A stretch of DNA of 64,000 nucleotides from Achromobacter sp. UMC46 (GTDB lineage Bacteria > Pseudomonadota > Gammaproteobacteria > Burkholderiales > Burkholderiaceae_B), in contig NZ_LZZS01000014.1 of the NCBI RefSeq assembly GCF_014170335.1, positions 62,001 to 126,000 of the forward strand, given 5' to 3'. Shown here in pieces: positions 18,358 through 26,685 of this stretch. Numbering within the stretch: the first letter of the stretch is position 1; each line of letters opens with the position of its first letter. Both the position numbers and the translations under genes were made by a program. The notes under the pieces were generated by a model. That model was not told the DNA's origin. It searched no databases and saw only the letters and a program-made list of their open reading frames with translations.

Positions 18358-19052
18358 CCACCCGACGTCTCGCCCTGTTCGACCTGGATCACACCCTGCT
18401 GCCGCTGGATAGCGACTACCAGTGGGCCGACTATCTGGCACGCACGGGCCGCGCGGGGGACCCCGACATCGCCCGCCGCCAGAACGACGACCTGATGGAC
18501 CGCTACAACCGAGGCGAACTCACCGCCGAGCAGGCCGCCGAGTTCATGCTCGGCCTGCTGGCGGCGCATTCGCCTTACGACCTGGCGGACTGGCATGAGG
18601 AATTCATGCGCGAAGTCATCCGCCCGTCCATCACCGCCGATGCCCGCGAACTGGTGCAATCCCACCTGGACGCCGGCGACCTGTGCGCCATCGTCACCGC
18701 CACCAACAGCTTCGTCACCGCCCCCATCGCGCGCGCCTTTGGCGTGCCGCACCTGGTGGCCACCGATGCCGAATACCTGCGCGGCCGCTACACCGGCCGG
18801 ATCCTGGGCACGCCCAGTTTCAAGGAAGGCAAAGTGGTGCGCGTGAACGATTGGCTGGCCAATATGGGCCTGGGGCTTGCGGATTTCCCCGAATCGTTTT
18901 TCTATAGCGATTCGGTCAATGATGTACCACTGCTCGAAAAGGTGACCCGTCCGATCGCCGCCAACCCCAGCCCGACCCTGCGCAATATCGCCCAGGAACG
19001 CGGCTGGCAAGTGATCGACTTGTTCGACCACATGGAAGATTCGAAGTCCTAA
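18354..19052 (+). CDS. HAD-IB family phosphatase (SerB-like)
   Basis: Haloacid-dehalogenase superfamily hydrolase, 232 aa. Motif I is FDLDHTLLP with nucleophile Asp10 and acid Asp12; motif II lies in IVTATNSFVTAPIA; motif III/IV is FYSDSVNDVPLLEKV. The short helical cap after motif I (DSDYQWADYLARTGRA) is of the IB subfamily that includes phosphoserine phosphatase and related enzymes. Function is not fixed by sequence; relatives have been named histidinol-phosphatase-like or CicA-like. It overlaps hda by four bases and abuts pcnB with no spacer, so it is co-transcribed. Confidence 0.88.
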   Translation: MTTRRLALFDLDHTLLPLDSDYQWADYLARTGRAGDPDIARRQNDDLMDRYNRGELTAEQAAEFMLGLLAAHSPYDLADWHEEFMREVIRPSITADARELVQSHLDAGDLCAIVTATNSFVTAPIARAFGVPHLVATDAEYLRGRYTGRILGTPSFKEGKVVRVNDWLANMGLGLADFPESFFYSDSVNDVPLLEKVTRPIAANPSPTLRNIAQERGWQVIDLFDHMEDSKS

Positions 19053-20447
19053 ATGATCACTGAAACCATAAAAAAATTCGTCGGCCGCTTGTTCGCGCCG
19101 GCACCCCGGGGGCCGTTGCGCATCGAGCGCGACAAGCACGGCATCGACCGCCGTAACGTTTCGCGCCATGCCATCAAGGTCTGCGAAGTCCTGCGCCAGC
19201 ACGGCTACGAAGCCTATATCGTCGGCGGCGCCGTGCGCGACCTGATCGTGGGCCTGGAGCCCAAGGACTTCGACGTGGCCACCAACGCCACGCCCGAACA
19301 GATCCGCCCGCTGTTCCGCCGCGCCCGCATCATCGGCCGCCGCTTCCAGCTGGTGCACGTGGTGTTCGGTCAGGAGATCATCGAAACCTCCACCTTCCGC
19401 GCCCCCGCCTCGGAAGACCAGGAGACCGACGAGCACGGCCGCATCCTGCGCGACAACGTGTTCGGTTCGCAGGAAGAAGATGCCAAGCGGCGCGACTTCA
19501 CGATGAACGCGCTGTACTACGACCCGCACAACGAGGAAGTCATCGACTACCACAATGGCGTGGCCGACTTGAAGAAGCGCCAGGTTCGCATCATCGGCGA
19601 CCCGGTCAAGCGCTACCGCGAAGACCCCGTGCGCATGCTGCGCGCGGTGCGTTTCGCCGCCAAGCTCAACGGCACGATCGACCCGGCCACGCGCCAGCCC
19701 ATCAGCACCATGGCCGAGCTCATCGAAAACGTGCCGGCCTCGCGCCTGTTCGACGAAATGCTCAAGCTGCTGACCTGCGGCCACGCGATGGACTGCCTGC
19801 GCCAGCTGCGCGCGGACGGCCTGCACAACGGCCTCTTGCCGTTGCTGGACGTGGTATTGGAACAGCCCGGCGGCGAACACTTCGTCGAACTGGCGCTGGA
19901 ACGCACCGATGCCCGCGTGCGCGCCGGCAAGACCATCAGCCCCAGCTTCCTGTTCGCCGCCCTGCTGTGGCAGCAGGTGGACGTGCGCTGGAAGCAGCTG
20001 CGCGCGCAAGGCGAACACACCATCCCCGCGTTGTCGCAAGCCGCCGATTCCGTGCTGGACGAGCAGACCGAGAAACTGGCCATCCAGCGCCGCTTCTCGT
20101 CCGACATGCGCGAGATCTGGTTCATGCAGCCGCGTTTCGAACGCCGCATGGGCAAGACCATCTTCCGCATGATCGAACAGCCGCGCTTCCGCGCCGCGTG
20201 CGACTTCCTGCAGCTGCGCGCCGCCGCCGGCGAGTTCGACAGCGTGCTGGCGCAATGGTGGATGGACCTGGCCAACGCCGACGACGTCACCCGCGCCGAC
20301 ATGATCGAAGAAGTCTCGCGCCTGCCGCGCGAAGCCGGCGACGGCGGTGGTGGTGGCGGCTTTGGCGCCCCGCCGGCCTCGACGTCCCCGCGCAAGCGCC
20401 GCCGTCCGCGCCGCTCGGCGCCGCGCGGCCCCGCCAGCGCTGAATAA
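19053..20447 (+). CDS. pcnB: Poly(A) polymerase I
   Basis: Adds 3' poly(A) tails that target RNA for decay; 464 aa. Nucleotidyltransferase motifs are IVGGAVRDLIVG at residues 56-67 and the catalytic pair in KDFDVATNA (Asp72 and Asp74). RRDFTMNALYYDP and REDPVRMLRAVRFAAKL follow, shared with CCA-adding enzymes. The long N-terminal extension and strongly basic tail (KRRRPRRSAPRG after a Gly run) support PcnB over a tRNA nucleotidyltransferase. The start codon immediately follows the HAD-gene stop, and folK begins 16 bases downstream. Confidence 0.92.
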   Translation: MITETIKKFVGRLFAPAPRGPLRIERDKHGIDRRNVSRHAIKVCEVLRQHGYEAYIVGGAVRDLIVGLEPKDFDVATNATPEQIRPLFRRARIIGRRFQLVHVVFGQEIIETSTFRAPASEDQETDEHGRILRDNVFGSQEEDAKRRDFTMNALYYDPHNEEVIDYHNGVADLKKRQVRIIGDPVKRYREDPVRMLRAVRFAAKLNGTIDPATRQPISTMAELIENVPASRLFDEMLKLLTCGHAMDCLRQLRADGLHNGLLPLLDVVLEQPGGEHFVELALERTDARVRAGKTISPSFLFAALLWQQVDVRWKQLRAQGEHTIPALSQAADSVLDEQTEKLAIQRRFSSDMREIWFMQPRFERRMGKTIFRMIEQPRFRAACDFLQLRAAAGEFDSVLAQWWMDLANADDVTRADMIEEVSRLPREAGDGGGGGGFGAPPASTSPRKRRRPRRSAPRGPASAE

Positions 20448-20463
20448 CACCGTGCCGCCCGCC

Positions 20464-20940
20464 ATGGTCCGCGCCTATATCGGCCTGGGCGCCAACCTGG
20501 GCGACAGCGCGGCCACCTTGCGCCGCGTGCTGGCCGAACTGCAAGCCATCGACGGCATCGCCGCGGTGACCGCATCGCCGTTCTACCGCAGCGCGCCGGT
20601 GGATGCCACCGGCCCTGATTTCGTGAACGCCGTGGCGGCGCTGGACACTGTCCTGCCGCCACTGGCCTTGCTGGATGCGCTGCAAGCGCTGGAAAACCGC
20701 CACGGCCGCCTGCGCCCCTACAAGAACGCCCCGCGCACGCTGGACCTGGACCTGCTGGCGTATGGCGATACGCAACTGGATCACGAACGGCTGATCCTGC
20801 CGCACCCCCGCATGCACCTGCGCGCCTTCGTATTGCTGCCGCTGCGTGACCTGGCGCCGGACATGACGGTGCAGGGCAAGCCGATCGGCGAATGGATCGA
20901 CGCGATCCCCGATCAGCCCATCGAGCGGATCGCCGGCTAG
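20464..20940 (+). CDS. folK: 6-hydroxymethyl-7,8-dihydropterin pyrophosphokinase
   Basis: Transfers pyrophosphate from ATP to hydroxymethyl-dihydropterin in folate synthesis; 158 aa from ATG 20464. The N-terminus AYIGLGANLGDSAATLRRVL is the family opening. The signature with metal-binding acidic residues is APRTLDLDLLAYGD near residue 90, and LPHPRMHLRAFVLLPL follows. Sequence upstream in the same frame is the pcnB tail region read out of frame and is not part of the protein. pcnB-folK adjacency is conserved in many proteobacteria. Confidence 0.94.
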   Translation: MVRAYIGLGANLGDSAATLRRVLAELQAIDGIAAVTASPFYRSAPVDATGPDFVNAVAALDTVLPPLALLDALQALENRHGRLRPYKNAPRTLDLDLLAYGDTQLDHERLILPHPRMHLRAFVLLPLRDLAPDMTVQGKPIGEWIDAIPDQPIERIAG

Positions 20941-20994
20941 CGCGGCCAGCCGCCGTGGTTCAGCCCTCAGTGCTTAGCCCTTGGCGTTCGGCTA

Positions 20995-21891
20995 TCAGCC
21001 CTTGGCCGCGAACGCCATCATCGCCCGTTCCACGTCTTCGACTTTCGGCAGCCCGGCTTCGTTGCCCAGGTGCTGGATCTTGTGCGCGGACGCCGCCCGC
21101 GCAAACGTGAAATGCTCGGCCCAGGGCTGCTCCGGGCGGTTCAGGTAGGACCACACGTAGGCGCCATGGAACACGTCGCCCGCTCCCGAGGTATCCACGA
21201 TGCGGTTGCCCGGCACGTCCAGCGACGGCAGCGTGTCGACGCGACCCGTCTCGTCGTACCAGAGCATGCCGCGCTCGCCCATCGTGACCGCGCCGATGCG
21301 GCAGCCCCGCGCCTTCAGCAGATCCAGCAGACCATGCGGCGTCAGGCCCAGCTGTTCGCACATGCGCTCCGCGCAGACGGCGACGTCGATATGGCGCAAT
21401 AGCTCGTCGGTGTTCTCGCGCACCCCGCCGCCGTCCAGCGACGTCAGCACGCCCGCCTGCCGGCAGGCCCGCGCGTAGTGCAGCGCGGCGTCGGGCTGAT
21501 GCCCGTCCAGATGCAACGCGCGATAGCCGCCGATGTCCAGCCGGGGGAATTCGTTCAGGTAGTCCACGTCGCGCGCGCGCACAATGGCGCGCTTGCCGTG
21601 GTTGGGCATGATGAAGGACAACGACGAGCGGCGCACATGGCGCGCATGCAGCGTCACGCCGTGCGCCGCAGCCATGTCCGTGTACATGTGCCCCAGCCAG
21701 TCGGGCGCCAGCGAGCAGATCAGGTCGGGCGGCGATCCCAGGCGCGCGCATGCGAACGCGGCCGTGACGGCGTTGCCGCCGAAGGACACCGCGTAGTCCC
21801 GCGCCACGCTCTTGTCGTCGCCCGTGGGCCATTCGTCGGCCAGCACGGTGACGTCGATGTAAGTGTGTCCGATGAAGAGCGCGTCGCTCAT
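20995..21891 (-). CDS. PfkB-family carbohydrate kinase
   Basis: Ribokinase-like sugar kinase, 298 aa. N-terminal FIGHTYIDVTVLADEWP and FGGNAVTAAFACARLG near residue 40 bind substrate. The C-terminal signature RIVDTSGAGDVFHGAYVW near residue 240 supplies the catalytic Asp and anion hole. The WPTGDDKSVARDY segment resembles sulfofructose or ketose kinases, but the substrate cannot be assigned. It is the last gene of the FAS1-hydratase/CaiB/CitE operon, separated from the CitE-like gene by 53 bases with a small hairpin. A kinase is unexpected in that pathway, so it may be a separate function under shared control. Confidence 0.85.
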   Translation of the reverse strand: MSDALFIGHTYIDVTVLADEWPTGDDKSVARDYAVSFGGNAVTAAFACARLGSPPDLICSLAPDWLGHMYTDMAAAHGVTLHARHVRRSSLSFIMPNHGKRAIVRARDVDYLNEFPRLDIGGYRALHLDGHQPDAALHYARACRQAGVLTSLDGGGVRENTDELLRHIDVAVCAERMCEQLGLTPHGLLDLLKARGCRIGAVTMGERGMLWYDETGRVDTLPSLDVPGNRIVDTSGAGDVFHGAYVWSYLNRPEQPWAEHFTFARAASAHKIQHLGNEAGLPKVEDVERAMMAFAAKG

Positions 21892-21926
21892 GGTGCAGCC
21901 TGTGATGAAGGAAAGAGACCCCGAGG

Positions 21927-21948
21927 ATAGGCGATCTGCCCCGCCTAT
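21927..21948 (-). repeat. Hairpin over the stop codon of the CitE-like gene
   Basis: ATAGGCG and CGCCTAT, a 7-base inverted repeat with an 8-base loop, spans the stop codon and lies before the kinase gene. No T-run follows. It could attenuate expression of the kinase or stabilise the upstream message. Confidence 0.35.
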
Positions 21949-22775
21949 GCGCCCTGCTCTCCGGCTTGCGCCAGCACGATCCGGGCGCGCGCGATGACCG
22001 GCGCATCGACCATCTTGCCGTCCAGCATGAAGGTGCCCGCCGCGGTATCGCGGTGCGCGGCGACGACACGGCGCGCCCAGTCCAGTTCTTCTCGCGCGGG
22101 CACGAAGGCCGCGTGGATCACCGGCACCTGCGTGGGATGGATGCAAAGCATGCCGCCGAACCCCATTTGCTGGGCGCGGCCGGCCGCGTGCGCCAGCCCC
22201 GCCTGATTCTGGACGCCGGGGAACACGCCGTCGAGAGCGGGCGCAAGCCCGGCCGACCGGGTATGCAGCAGCACCTGCACCCGCGCATGGTCCAGCACGG
22301 TTTCCGCCCCGGGCGTGTCGGGCGTGAGGCCCATGTCCAGCCCGTAGTCCAGGCTGCCGAAGGCCAGCCGCGCCACCCCCGGGGTGGCCGCCACCTCGGC
22401 CGCGTTCAGCAGGCCGCGGGCGGTTTCGATGATGGGGATGACGGGCAGGCCCGTCTGGGCCACATGCCGCACCTGCGCCAGGTTTTCGGCCTTGGGCAGC
22501 AGGATGCCGGCCACGCCGGGCTGGCCCCGGCAGGCTTTCAAGTCGTCGTCGTGCCAGGACGTGGACGCGTCGTTGATGCGCACCCACAGGCGTGTCTGGC
22601 GATGCGTCCCCAGGAAGTCGCACAGGGATTCGCGGGCGGACGCCTTGGCCAGATGCTCGACCGCGTCTTCCAGGTCGACGATGACGGCGTCCGCGCCGGC
22701 GGCCAGCGCTTTGGGAATGCGCTCGGCGCGCGAAGCGGGCACGAACAGGGCGCTACGAACGACGGGATGCGTCAC
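21945..22775 (-). CDS. HpcH/HpaI-CitE family lyase (citramalyl-CoA lyase-like)
   Basis: CitE-like beta-hydroxyacyl-CoA lyase, 276 aa, from a GTG that overlaps the CoA-transferase stop (GTGA) with a GGAGG site just upstream. Motifs are RSALFVPASRAERIPKAL, AVIVDLEDAV, IPIIETARGL (metal Glu) and FGSLDYGLDMGL (metal Asp), then CIHPTQV. Members cleave citramalyl-, malyl- or citryl-CoA to a keto acid (pyruvate, glyoxylate or oxaloacetate) and acyl-CoA. With a class III CoA-transferase and a FAS1-type hydratase in the same operon, (S)-citramalyl-CoA lyase (Ccl/RipC-like) is the best-fitting role. Malyl-CoA lyase remains possible. Confidence 0.83.
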   Translation of the reverse strand: MTHPVVRSALFVPASRAERIPKALAAGADAVIVDLEDAVEHLAKASARESLCDFLGTHRQTRLWVRINDASTSWHDDDLKACRGQPGVAGILLPKAENLAQVRHVAQTGLPVIPIIETARGLLNAAEVAATPGVARLAFGSLDYGLDMGLTPDTPGAETVLDHARVQVLLHTRSAGLAPALDGVFPGVQNQAGLAHAAGRAQQMGFGGMLCIHPTQVPVIHAAFVPAREELDWARRVVAAHRDTAAGTFMLDGKMVDAPVIARARIVLAQAGEQGA

Positions 22776-23965
22776 ACGACCTCCGAGGCATGGAACTGCG
22801 CCACCTGATCCGGCGCGTATCCCAATGATGCTAGCACCGCATCCGTATTTTGGCCTACCGAAGGCACCGCGGCCATGCGCGGCGCAAAGGCGTTGCTGCT
22901 GGCCGGCGGCAGCAGCGCCGGCAGCGTGCCGGCGGGGCTGTCCACCTGGCTCCAGCGGGCGCGCGCCTGCAGTTGGGGGTGCGCCCAGACGCCCGCCATG
23001 TCGTTCACGCGGGCGTTGGCGATCTGCGCGTCCTCGAGACGCTGCGTGACCTGCGCGACGGACAGGTCGGAGAACGCCGCCACGATCAAGTCGCGCAAGG
23101 CGTCGCGGTTGGCGGTGCGCTGCGAATTCGACAGAAAGCGCGGGTCTTCGGCCAGGTCGGCCTGGCGCAGCACCTGGGCGCAGAACACGCGCCATTCGCG
23201 CTCGTTCTGCAAGCCCAGCATGATGGTGGACCCGTCGCCCACCGGGAACGGCCCGTAGGGGTAGATCGAGGCATGCGCGGCGCCGGCGCGCACGGGCGGT
23301 GCGGCGCCTTCGAACGCGTAATACATCGGAAAGCCCATCCACTCGACCATGCTTTCCAGCATGGACACGTCAAGCCGGCTGCCCAGCCCGGTTCGCTGGC
23401 GCAGCAGCAGGGCGTTCAGGATGGCGGAATAGGCGTACATGCCCGCGGCGATGTCGGCGATCGAACACCCCGCCTTGACGGGATCGTCCTTGGTGCCCGT
23501 GACCGACAGGAATCCGCTTTCGCTCTGGATCAGCAGGTCGTAGGCCTTCTTGTCCTGGTAGGGGCCGCCTTCGCCATAGCCCGAGATGTCGCACACGATC
23601 AGGCGCGGGTATTTCTTGTGCAGGGCGTCGAACGACAGCCCCAGCCGCGCGGCCGCGCCGGGCGCCAGGTTCTGCACCAGCACGTCCGCCGATTCCAGCA
23701 GGCGGTCCATGATGCCGCCGGCTTCGTCGCGCTTCAGGTCCAGCGTCAGGCTTTCCTTGGAGCGGTTGGTCCAGACGAAATGCGAGGACAGGCCGCGCAC
23801 GCGTTCGTCGTAGCCCCGGGCGAAGTCGCCGCTGCCGGGGCGTTCTATCTTGATGACGCGCGCGCCCATGTCCGCCAGCTGGCGGGTGCAGAATGGCGCG
23901 GCGATGGCGTGTTCAAGGCTGACGACGGTGATGCCGTCCAAGGGGCGGGTGGCCTGCGTGCTCAT
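22772..23965 (-). CDS. CaiB/BaiF CoA-transferase (itaconate/mesaconate CoA-transferase-like)
   Basis: Class III CoA-transferase, 397 aa. The ATG at 23965 overlaps the hydratase stop (ATGA) and gives the proper start GITVVSLEHAIAAPFCTRQL. Motifs are MGARVIKIERPGSGDFAR near residue 33, LVQNLAPGAAARLGL, and the catalytic Asp at about 171 in CSIADIAAGMY. Its placement between the FAS1-type hydratase and the CitE-like lyase gives the three activities of itaconate degradation (CoA activation, hydration, cleavage). The assignment to itaconate, mesaconate or citramalate rests on context, not on substrate-specific residues. Confidence 0.86.
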   Translation of the reverse strand: MSTQATRPLDGITVVSLEHAIAAPFCTRQLADMGARVIKIERPGSGDFARGYDERVRGLSSHFVWTNRSKESLTLDLKRDEAGGIMDRLLESADVLVQNLAPGAAARLGLSFDALHKKYPRLIVCDISGYGEGGPYQDKKAYDLLIQSESGFLSVTGTKDDPVKAGCSIADIAAGMYAYSAILNALLLRQRTGLGSRLDVSMLESMVEWMGFPMYYAFEGAAPPVRAGAAHASIYPYGPFPVGDGSTIMLGLQNEREWRVFCAQVLRQADLAEDPRFLSNSQRTANRDALRDLIVAAFSDLSVAQVTQRLEDAQIANARVNDMAGVWAHPQLQARARWSQVDSPAGTLPALLPPASSNAFAPRMAAVPSVGQNTDAVLASLGYAPDQVAQFHASEVV

Positions 23966-24792
23966 TCGGTAAACCTCAGTTCGGCTTGGTGGGCCAGCGT
24001 GCCGTCCTGCTCGGCCCAAAGCTGGGCCAAGCCCGGCTCGGTCAAGCGGCCGGCCACGTGGAAGGGCGCGGGCGAAATCAGCGGACGCAGCCCGCGGTAC
24101 GACAGGTGCGTCAGACGCGCCTTGGGATGGGCGCGGGAGAAGGCGGCCACCATCTCGGTAGCGATCAGCGGGCCATGCACGACCAGCCCGGGATAGCCTT
24201 CGGTGCCGGTCACGTACGGGTGGTCGTAATGGATGCGGTGGCCGTTGAAGGTCACCGCGGAATAGCGGAACAGCAGCACGGAGGTCGGATCGACGGTGTC
24301 GCGCCATTGCGCCTGGGGCGCGGGCTCGCTGCCCACGAGCTTCGGCGGCGACGGCTGGCGGTAGACGATGTCCTGCTCTTCCTGGATGACGATCTGGCCC
24401 GCCTGGTGGTATTCGTGGCGCACGGTCACGAACAGCAGCGCGCCGGTGCGGCCCGTCTTCTCTTTGACATCGGCGACGGTCGACACCCGCTCGGCCGGCA
24501 CGCCGACCTTCAGCGGCTGGAGGAATTCCACCCGGCCGCCCGCCCACATGCGGTTGCGGTCCTGGGCCGGCGGCAGGAATCCGCCGCGCGACGGGTGCCC
24601 ATCCGTCCCCAATCCGTCCATGCCCACCGTGCTGATGAAGAACGCCCATTGCCACAGGGGCGGCAGGGCGTCGCCCTGGCCCGGCGCCGCGCCGCCCAGC
24701 GTGGCCGCGATGCGCGCGGCATGGCCGGGGTCCATCGCGTCCGCCTTGCGTTCGCCGCTGCCGATCCAGCCTGCCGGATCTGTAGAAGTCAT
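23962..24792 (-). CDS. FAS1-like dehydratase / mesaconyl- or itaconyl-CoA hydratase-like protein
   Basis: Double-hotdog hydratase, 276 aa. The ATG at 24792 has an AAGGA site about 7 bases upstream. An N-terminal FAS1_DH-like region (LPPLWQWAFFISTVGMDGLG, then FLPPAQDRNRMWAGGRVEF) precedes a C-terminal hotdog with AVTFNGHRIHYDHPYV and GLVVHGPLIATEM, the pattern of mesaconyl-C4-CoA hydratase and HTD2 relatives. It would add or remove water on a C5 dicarboxylyl-CoA. It is the first gene of the operon and divergent from a LysR gene 150 bases away. A general (R)-enoyl-CoA hydratase role is the alternative. Confidence 0.84.
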   Translation of the reverse strand: MTSTDPAGWIGSGERKADAMDPGHAARIAATLGGAAPGQGDALPPLWQWAFFISTVGMDGLGTDGHPSRGGFLPPAQDRNRMWAGGRVEFLQPLKVGVPAERVSTVADVKEKTGRTGALLFVTVRHEYHQAGQIVIQEEQDIVYRQPSPPKLVGSEPAPQAQWRDTVDPTSVLLFRYSAVTFNGHRIHYDHPYVTGTEGYPGLVVHGPLIATEMVAAFSRAHPKARLTHLSYRGLRPLISPAPFHVAGRLTEPGLAQLWAEQDGTLAHQAELRFTE

Positions 24793-24942
24793 GCCGATAT
24801 CCTTTGGTGGGGTTTTCTCAAGCTCAAGCATGCCCGCAAGCCGTCCCCGTTGTGAATTCGTTTTTCCTCAAGGCGGGGTTTGCGGCGCCTGAATCGACCG
24901 CCCATGCCCAGCCCCGACGCCGCGCGCCGTAATATATGCCCC

Positions 24943-25836
24943 ATGCACTTCGACCTTGCCGACCTACGCCTGTTCATCCACATCGCGGAATCCCCCAGCC
25001 TGACCCAGGCGGCCAAACGGGCGCACTTGTCCCTGGCCGCAGTCAGCGTGCGGATCAAAGCGCTGGAGAACCAGCTCAACACCCGATTGCTGTACCGCGA
25101 CAGCCGCGGCGTGGAAATCACGCCCGCCGGCCAGAAGCTGCTGCAGCACGCCCGCGTCATCATGCGGCAGGTAGACCACCTGAAACATGACTTCCAGGAG
25201 CAGTCCGACGGCGACGCCGGCCATATCCGGATCTTCGCCAACACCACGGCGGTCACCGAATTCATGCCGGACATCCTGGCGCAGTTCCTGTCGGGCCATC
25301 CGGGGGTCACGGTGGACCTGCAAGAACGCCTGACGCGCGACATCGTGCGCGGCGTGCTGGACGGCACGACCGACCTGGGCATCGTGGCGGGTCCGGTGGA
25401 CGCGCCAGAACTGCAGACGATCCACTTCAGCACCGACCGCCTGGTGCTGGTGGTGCCCAACGGCCATCCCTTGCAGGACCAGGAAAAGGTCAAGCTGGTG
25501 GACGCCGTGCGCTATCCGTTCATCACCATGCACGAAGGTTCCACGCTGGTCGCCTTCCTGCGCGACCAGCTGGAGCGCGGCGGCCAGCGCCTGCCGCAAC
25601 GCATCCAGCTCTACAGCTTCGATTCGATCTGCCGCATGGTGCAGGCCGGCGTCGGCATCGGCGTCATCCCCGATTCCGCCGCCCGCCGCTACGGCGCCGA
25701 CACCAAGCTGCGCGTGGTGGAGCTGGACGAACCGTGGGTGGTCCGGGAACGCAAGCTGCTGGTGCGCGACATCGACGCCCTGCCCGGCTGCGCGCGCGAG
25801 CTCATCGAACAGATCCAGGTGCCACGGGCGCCTTGA
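24943..25836 (+). CDS. LysR-family regulator of the CitE/CaiB operon
   Basis: LysR-type regulator, 297 aa. The start at 24943 (MHFDLADLRLFIHIAESPSL) places the winged helix-turn-helix at the N-terminus; HLSLAAVSVRIKALENQL is the recognition region. Effector domain motifs include HIRIFANTTAVTEFMPDILA and VPNGHPL. It is divergent from the FAS1-hydratase gene, hence the probable activator of that operon, similar to RipR next to rip genes of other bacteria. The intergenic region contains two TCAAG-type repeats (TTCTCAAGCTCAAG and CCTCAAGG), but no clean T-N11-A box could be fixed by eye. Confidence 0.92.
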   Translation: MHFDLADLRLFIHIAESPSLTQAAKRAHLSLAAVSVRIKALENQLNTRLLYRDSRGVEITPAGQKLLQHARVIMRQVDHLKHDFQEQSDGDAGHIRIFANTTAVTEFMPDILAQFLSGHPGVTVDLQERLTRDIVRGVLDGTTDLGIVAGPVDAPELQTIHFSTDRLVLVVPNGHPLQDQEKVKLVDAVRYPFITMHEGSTLVAFLRDQLERGGQRLPQRIQLYSFDSICRMVQAGVGIGVIPDSAARRYGADTKLRVVELDEPWVVRERKLLVRDIDALPGCARELIEQIQVPRAP

Positions 25837-25860
25837 CGCCCGCGTCGCCTGCCTGCGAGG

Positions 25861-26685
25861 TCACGTGCCGGTGAACGCCGGCGGCCGCTTTTCAGCGAAC
25901 GCGCGCATGCCTTCCAGGTAGTCGTCGGTGTAGCCCAGTTCACGCTGGTAGCGGCATTCCAGGTCGAACTGCTGCGCCAGCGTGTTGCCGCTGGACGCAT
26001 GCAGCGCCGCCTTGGTCGCCGCATAGGCCCGCGTGGGCCCTGCCGCCAAGGTCGCCGTGACGTCCGACAGCGTGGCCGCCAGCGCATCGTCCGGCACCAT
26101 GCGCCAGATCAAACCCCAGGATTCCGCCTGCCGGGCGCTGACTGCTTCGCCGAACAGCGCCGCCCCCATGGCGCGTGCCGAACCCACCAGCCGCGGCAGA
26201 AACCACGTGCCGCCCGCGTCGGGCAGCAGGCCGATCTTGCTGAACGCCTGGATGAAGCGCGCGGACTCCACCGCGAACACCACGTCGCACGCCAGCACCA
26301 GGCTGGCGCCCGCACCGGCCGCCACGCCGTTCATCACGCACACCACCGGCACGGGCAAGGCGCGCAGGCGAGTGATCAGCGGCCGGTAGCATTTCTCAAG
26401 GATCTGGCTCAGGTCGCGGCGCGAGCCGTCGTCGGCGGGCTTGCGCTCGGAGAGGTCCTGGCCGGCGCAAAAACCGCGGCCGGCCCCGGTGATGACCAGG
26501 CCGCGCAGGCCCGGATCGGCCTCCATGGCGTCCAGCGCGCGCGCCAGCTCGGCGTGCATGACTTCGGTGAAGCTGTTGAGCCGGTCGGGGCGGTTGAGCG
26601 TGATGACGCCCACGCCCTGCTCCAGCGTGAATCGGATCTGGGTATATTCGCCGTCCGCCGGCGGAGAGGATGCCGCTGCGCTCAT
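25861..26685 (-). CDS. PaaG-like enoyl-CoA isomerase (crotonase superfamily)
   Basis: Crotonase-fold enzyme, 274 aa. It resembles PaaG in AAGAGASLVLACD, FIQAFSKIGLLPDAGGTWFL and the tail EKRPPAFTG. The two glutamates needed for hydratase chemistry are replaced (Ser near 128 and Phe near 148), while the Asp at about 156 used by PaaG-type isomerases is present. It should therefore shift a double bond or isomerise an epoxide/oxepin-CoA rather than hydrate. No other phenylacetate (paa) genes are in the window, so the substrate differs or the pathway is split. Start ATG 26685 overlaps the acyl-CoA dehydrogenase stop by four bases. Confidence 0.86.
   Translation of the reverse strand: MSAAASSPPADGEYTQIRFTLEQGVGVITLNRPDRLNSFTEVMHAELARALDAMEADPGLRGLVITGAGRGFCAGQDLSERKPADDGSRRDLSQILEKCYRPLITRLRALPVPVVCVMNGVAAGAGASLVLACDVVFAVESARFIQAFSKIGLLPDAGGTWFLPRLVGSARAMGAALFGEAVSARQAESWGLIWRMVPDDALAATLSDVTATLAAGPTRAYAATKAALHASSGNTLAQQFDLECRYQRELGYTDDYLEGMRAFAEKRPPAFTGT

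Noticed and set aside
20995..22623. A single 542-residue protein joining the kinase to upstream sequence
   Set aside because: The extra N-terminal part lies opposite no domain and overlaps the CitE-like gene in another frame; the kinase has its own ATG at 21891 with a proper N-terminus.
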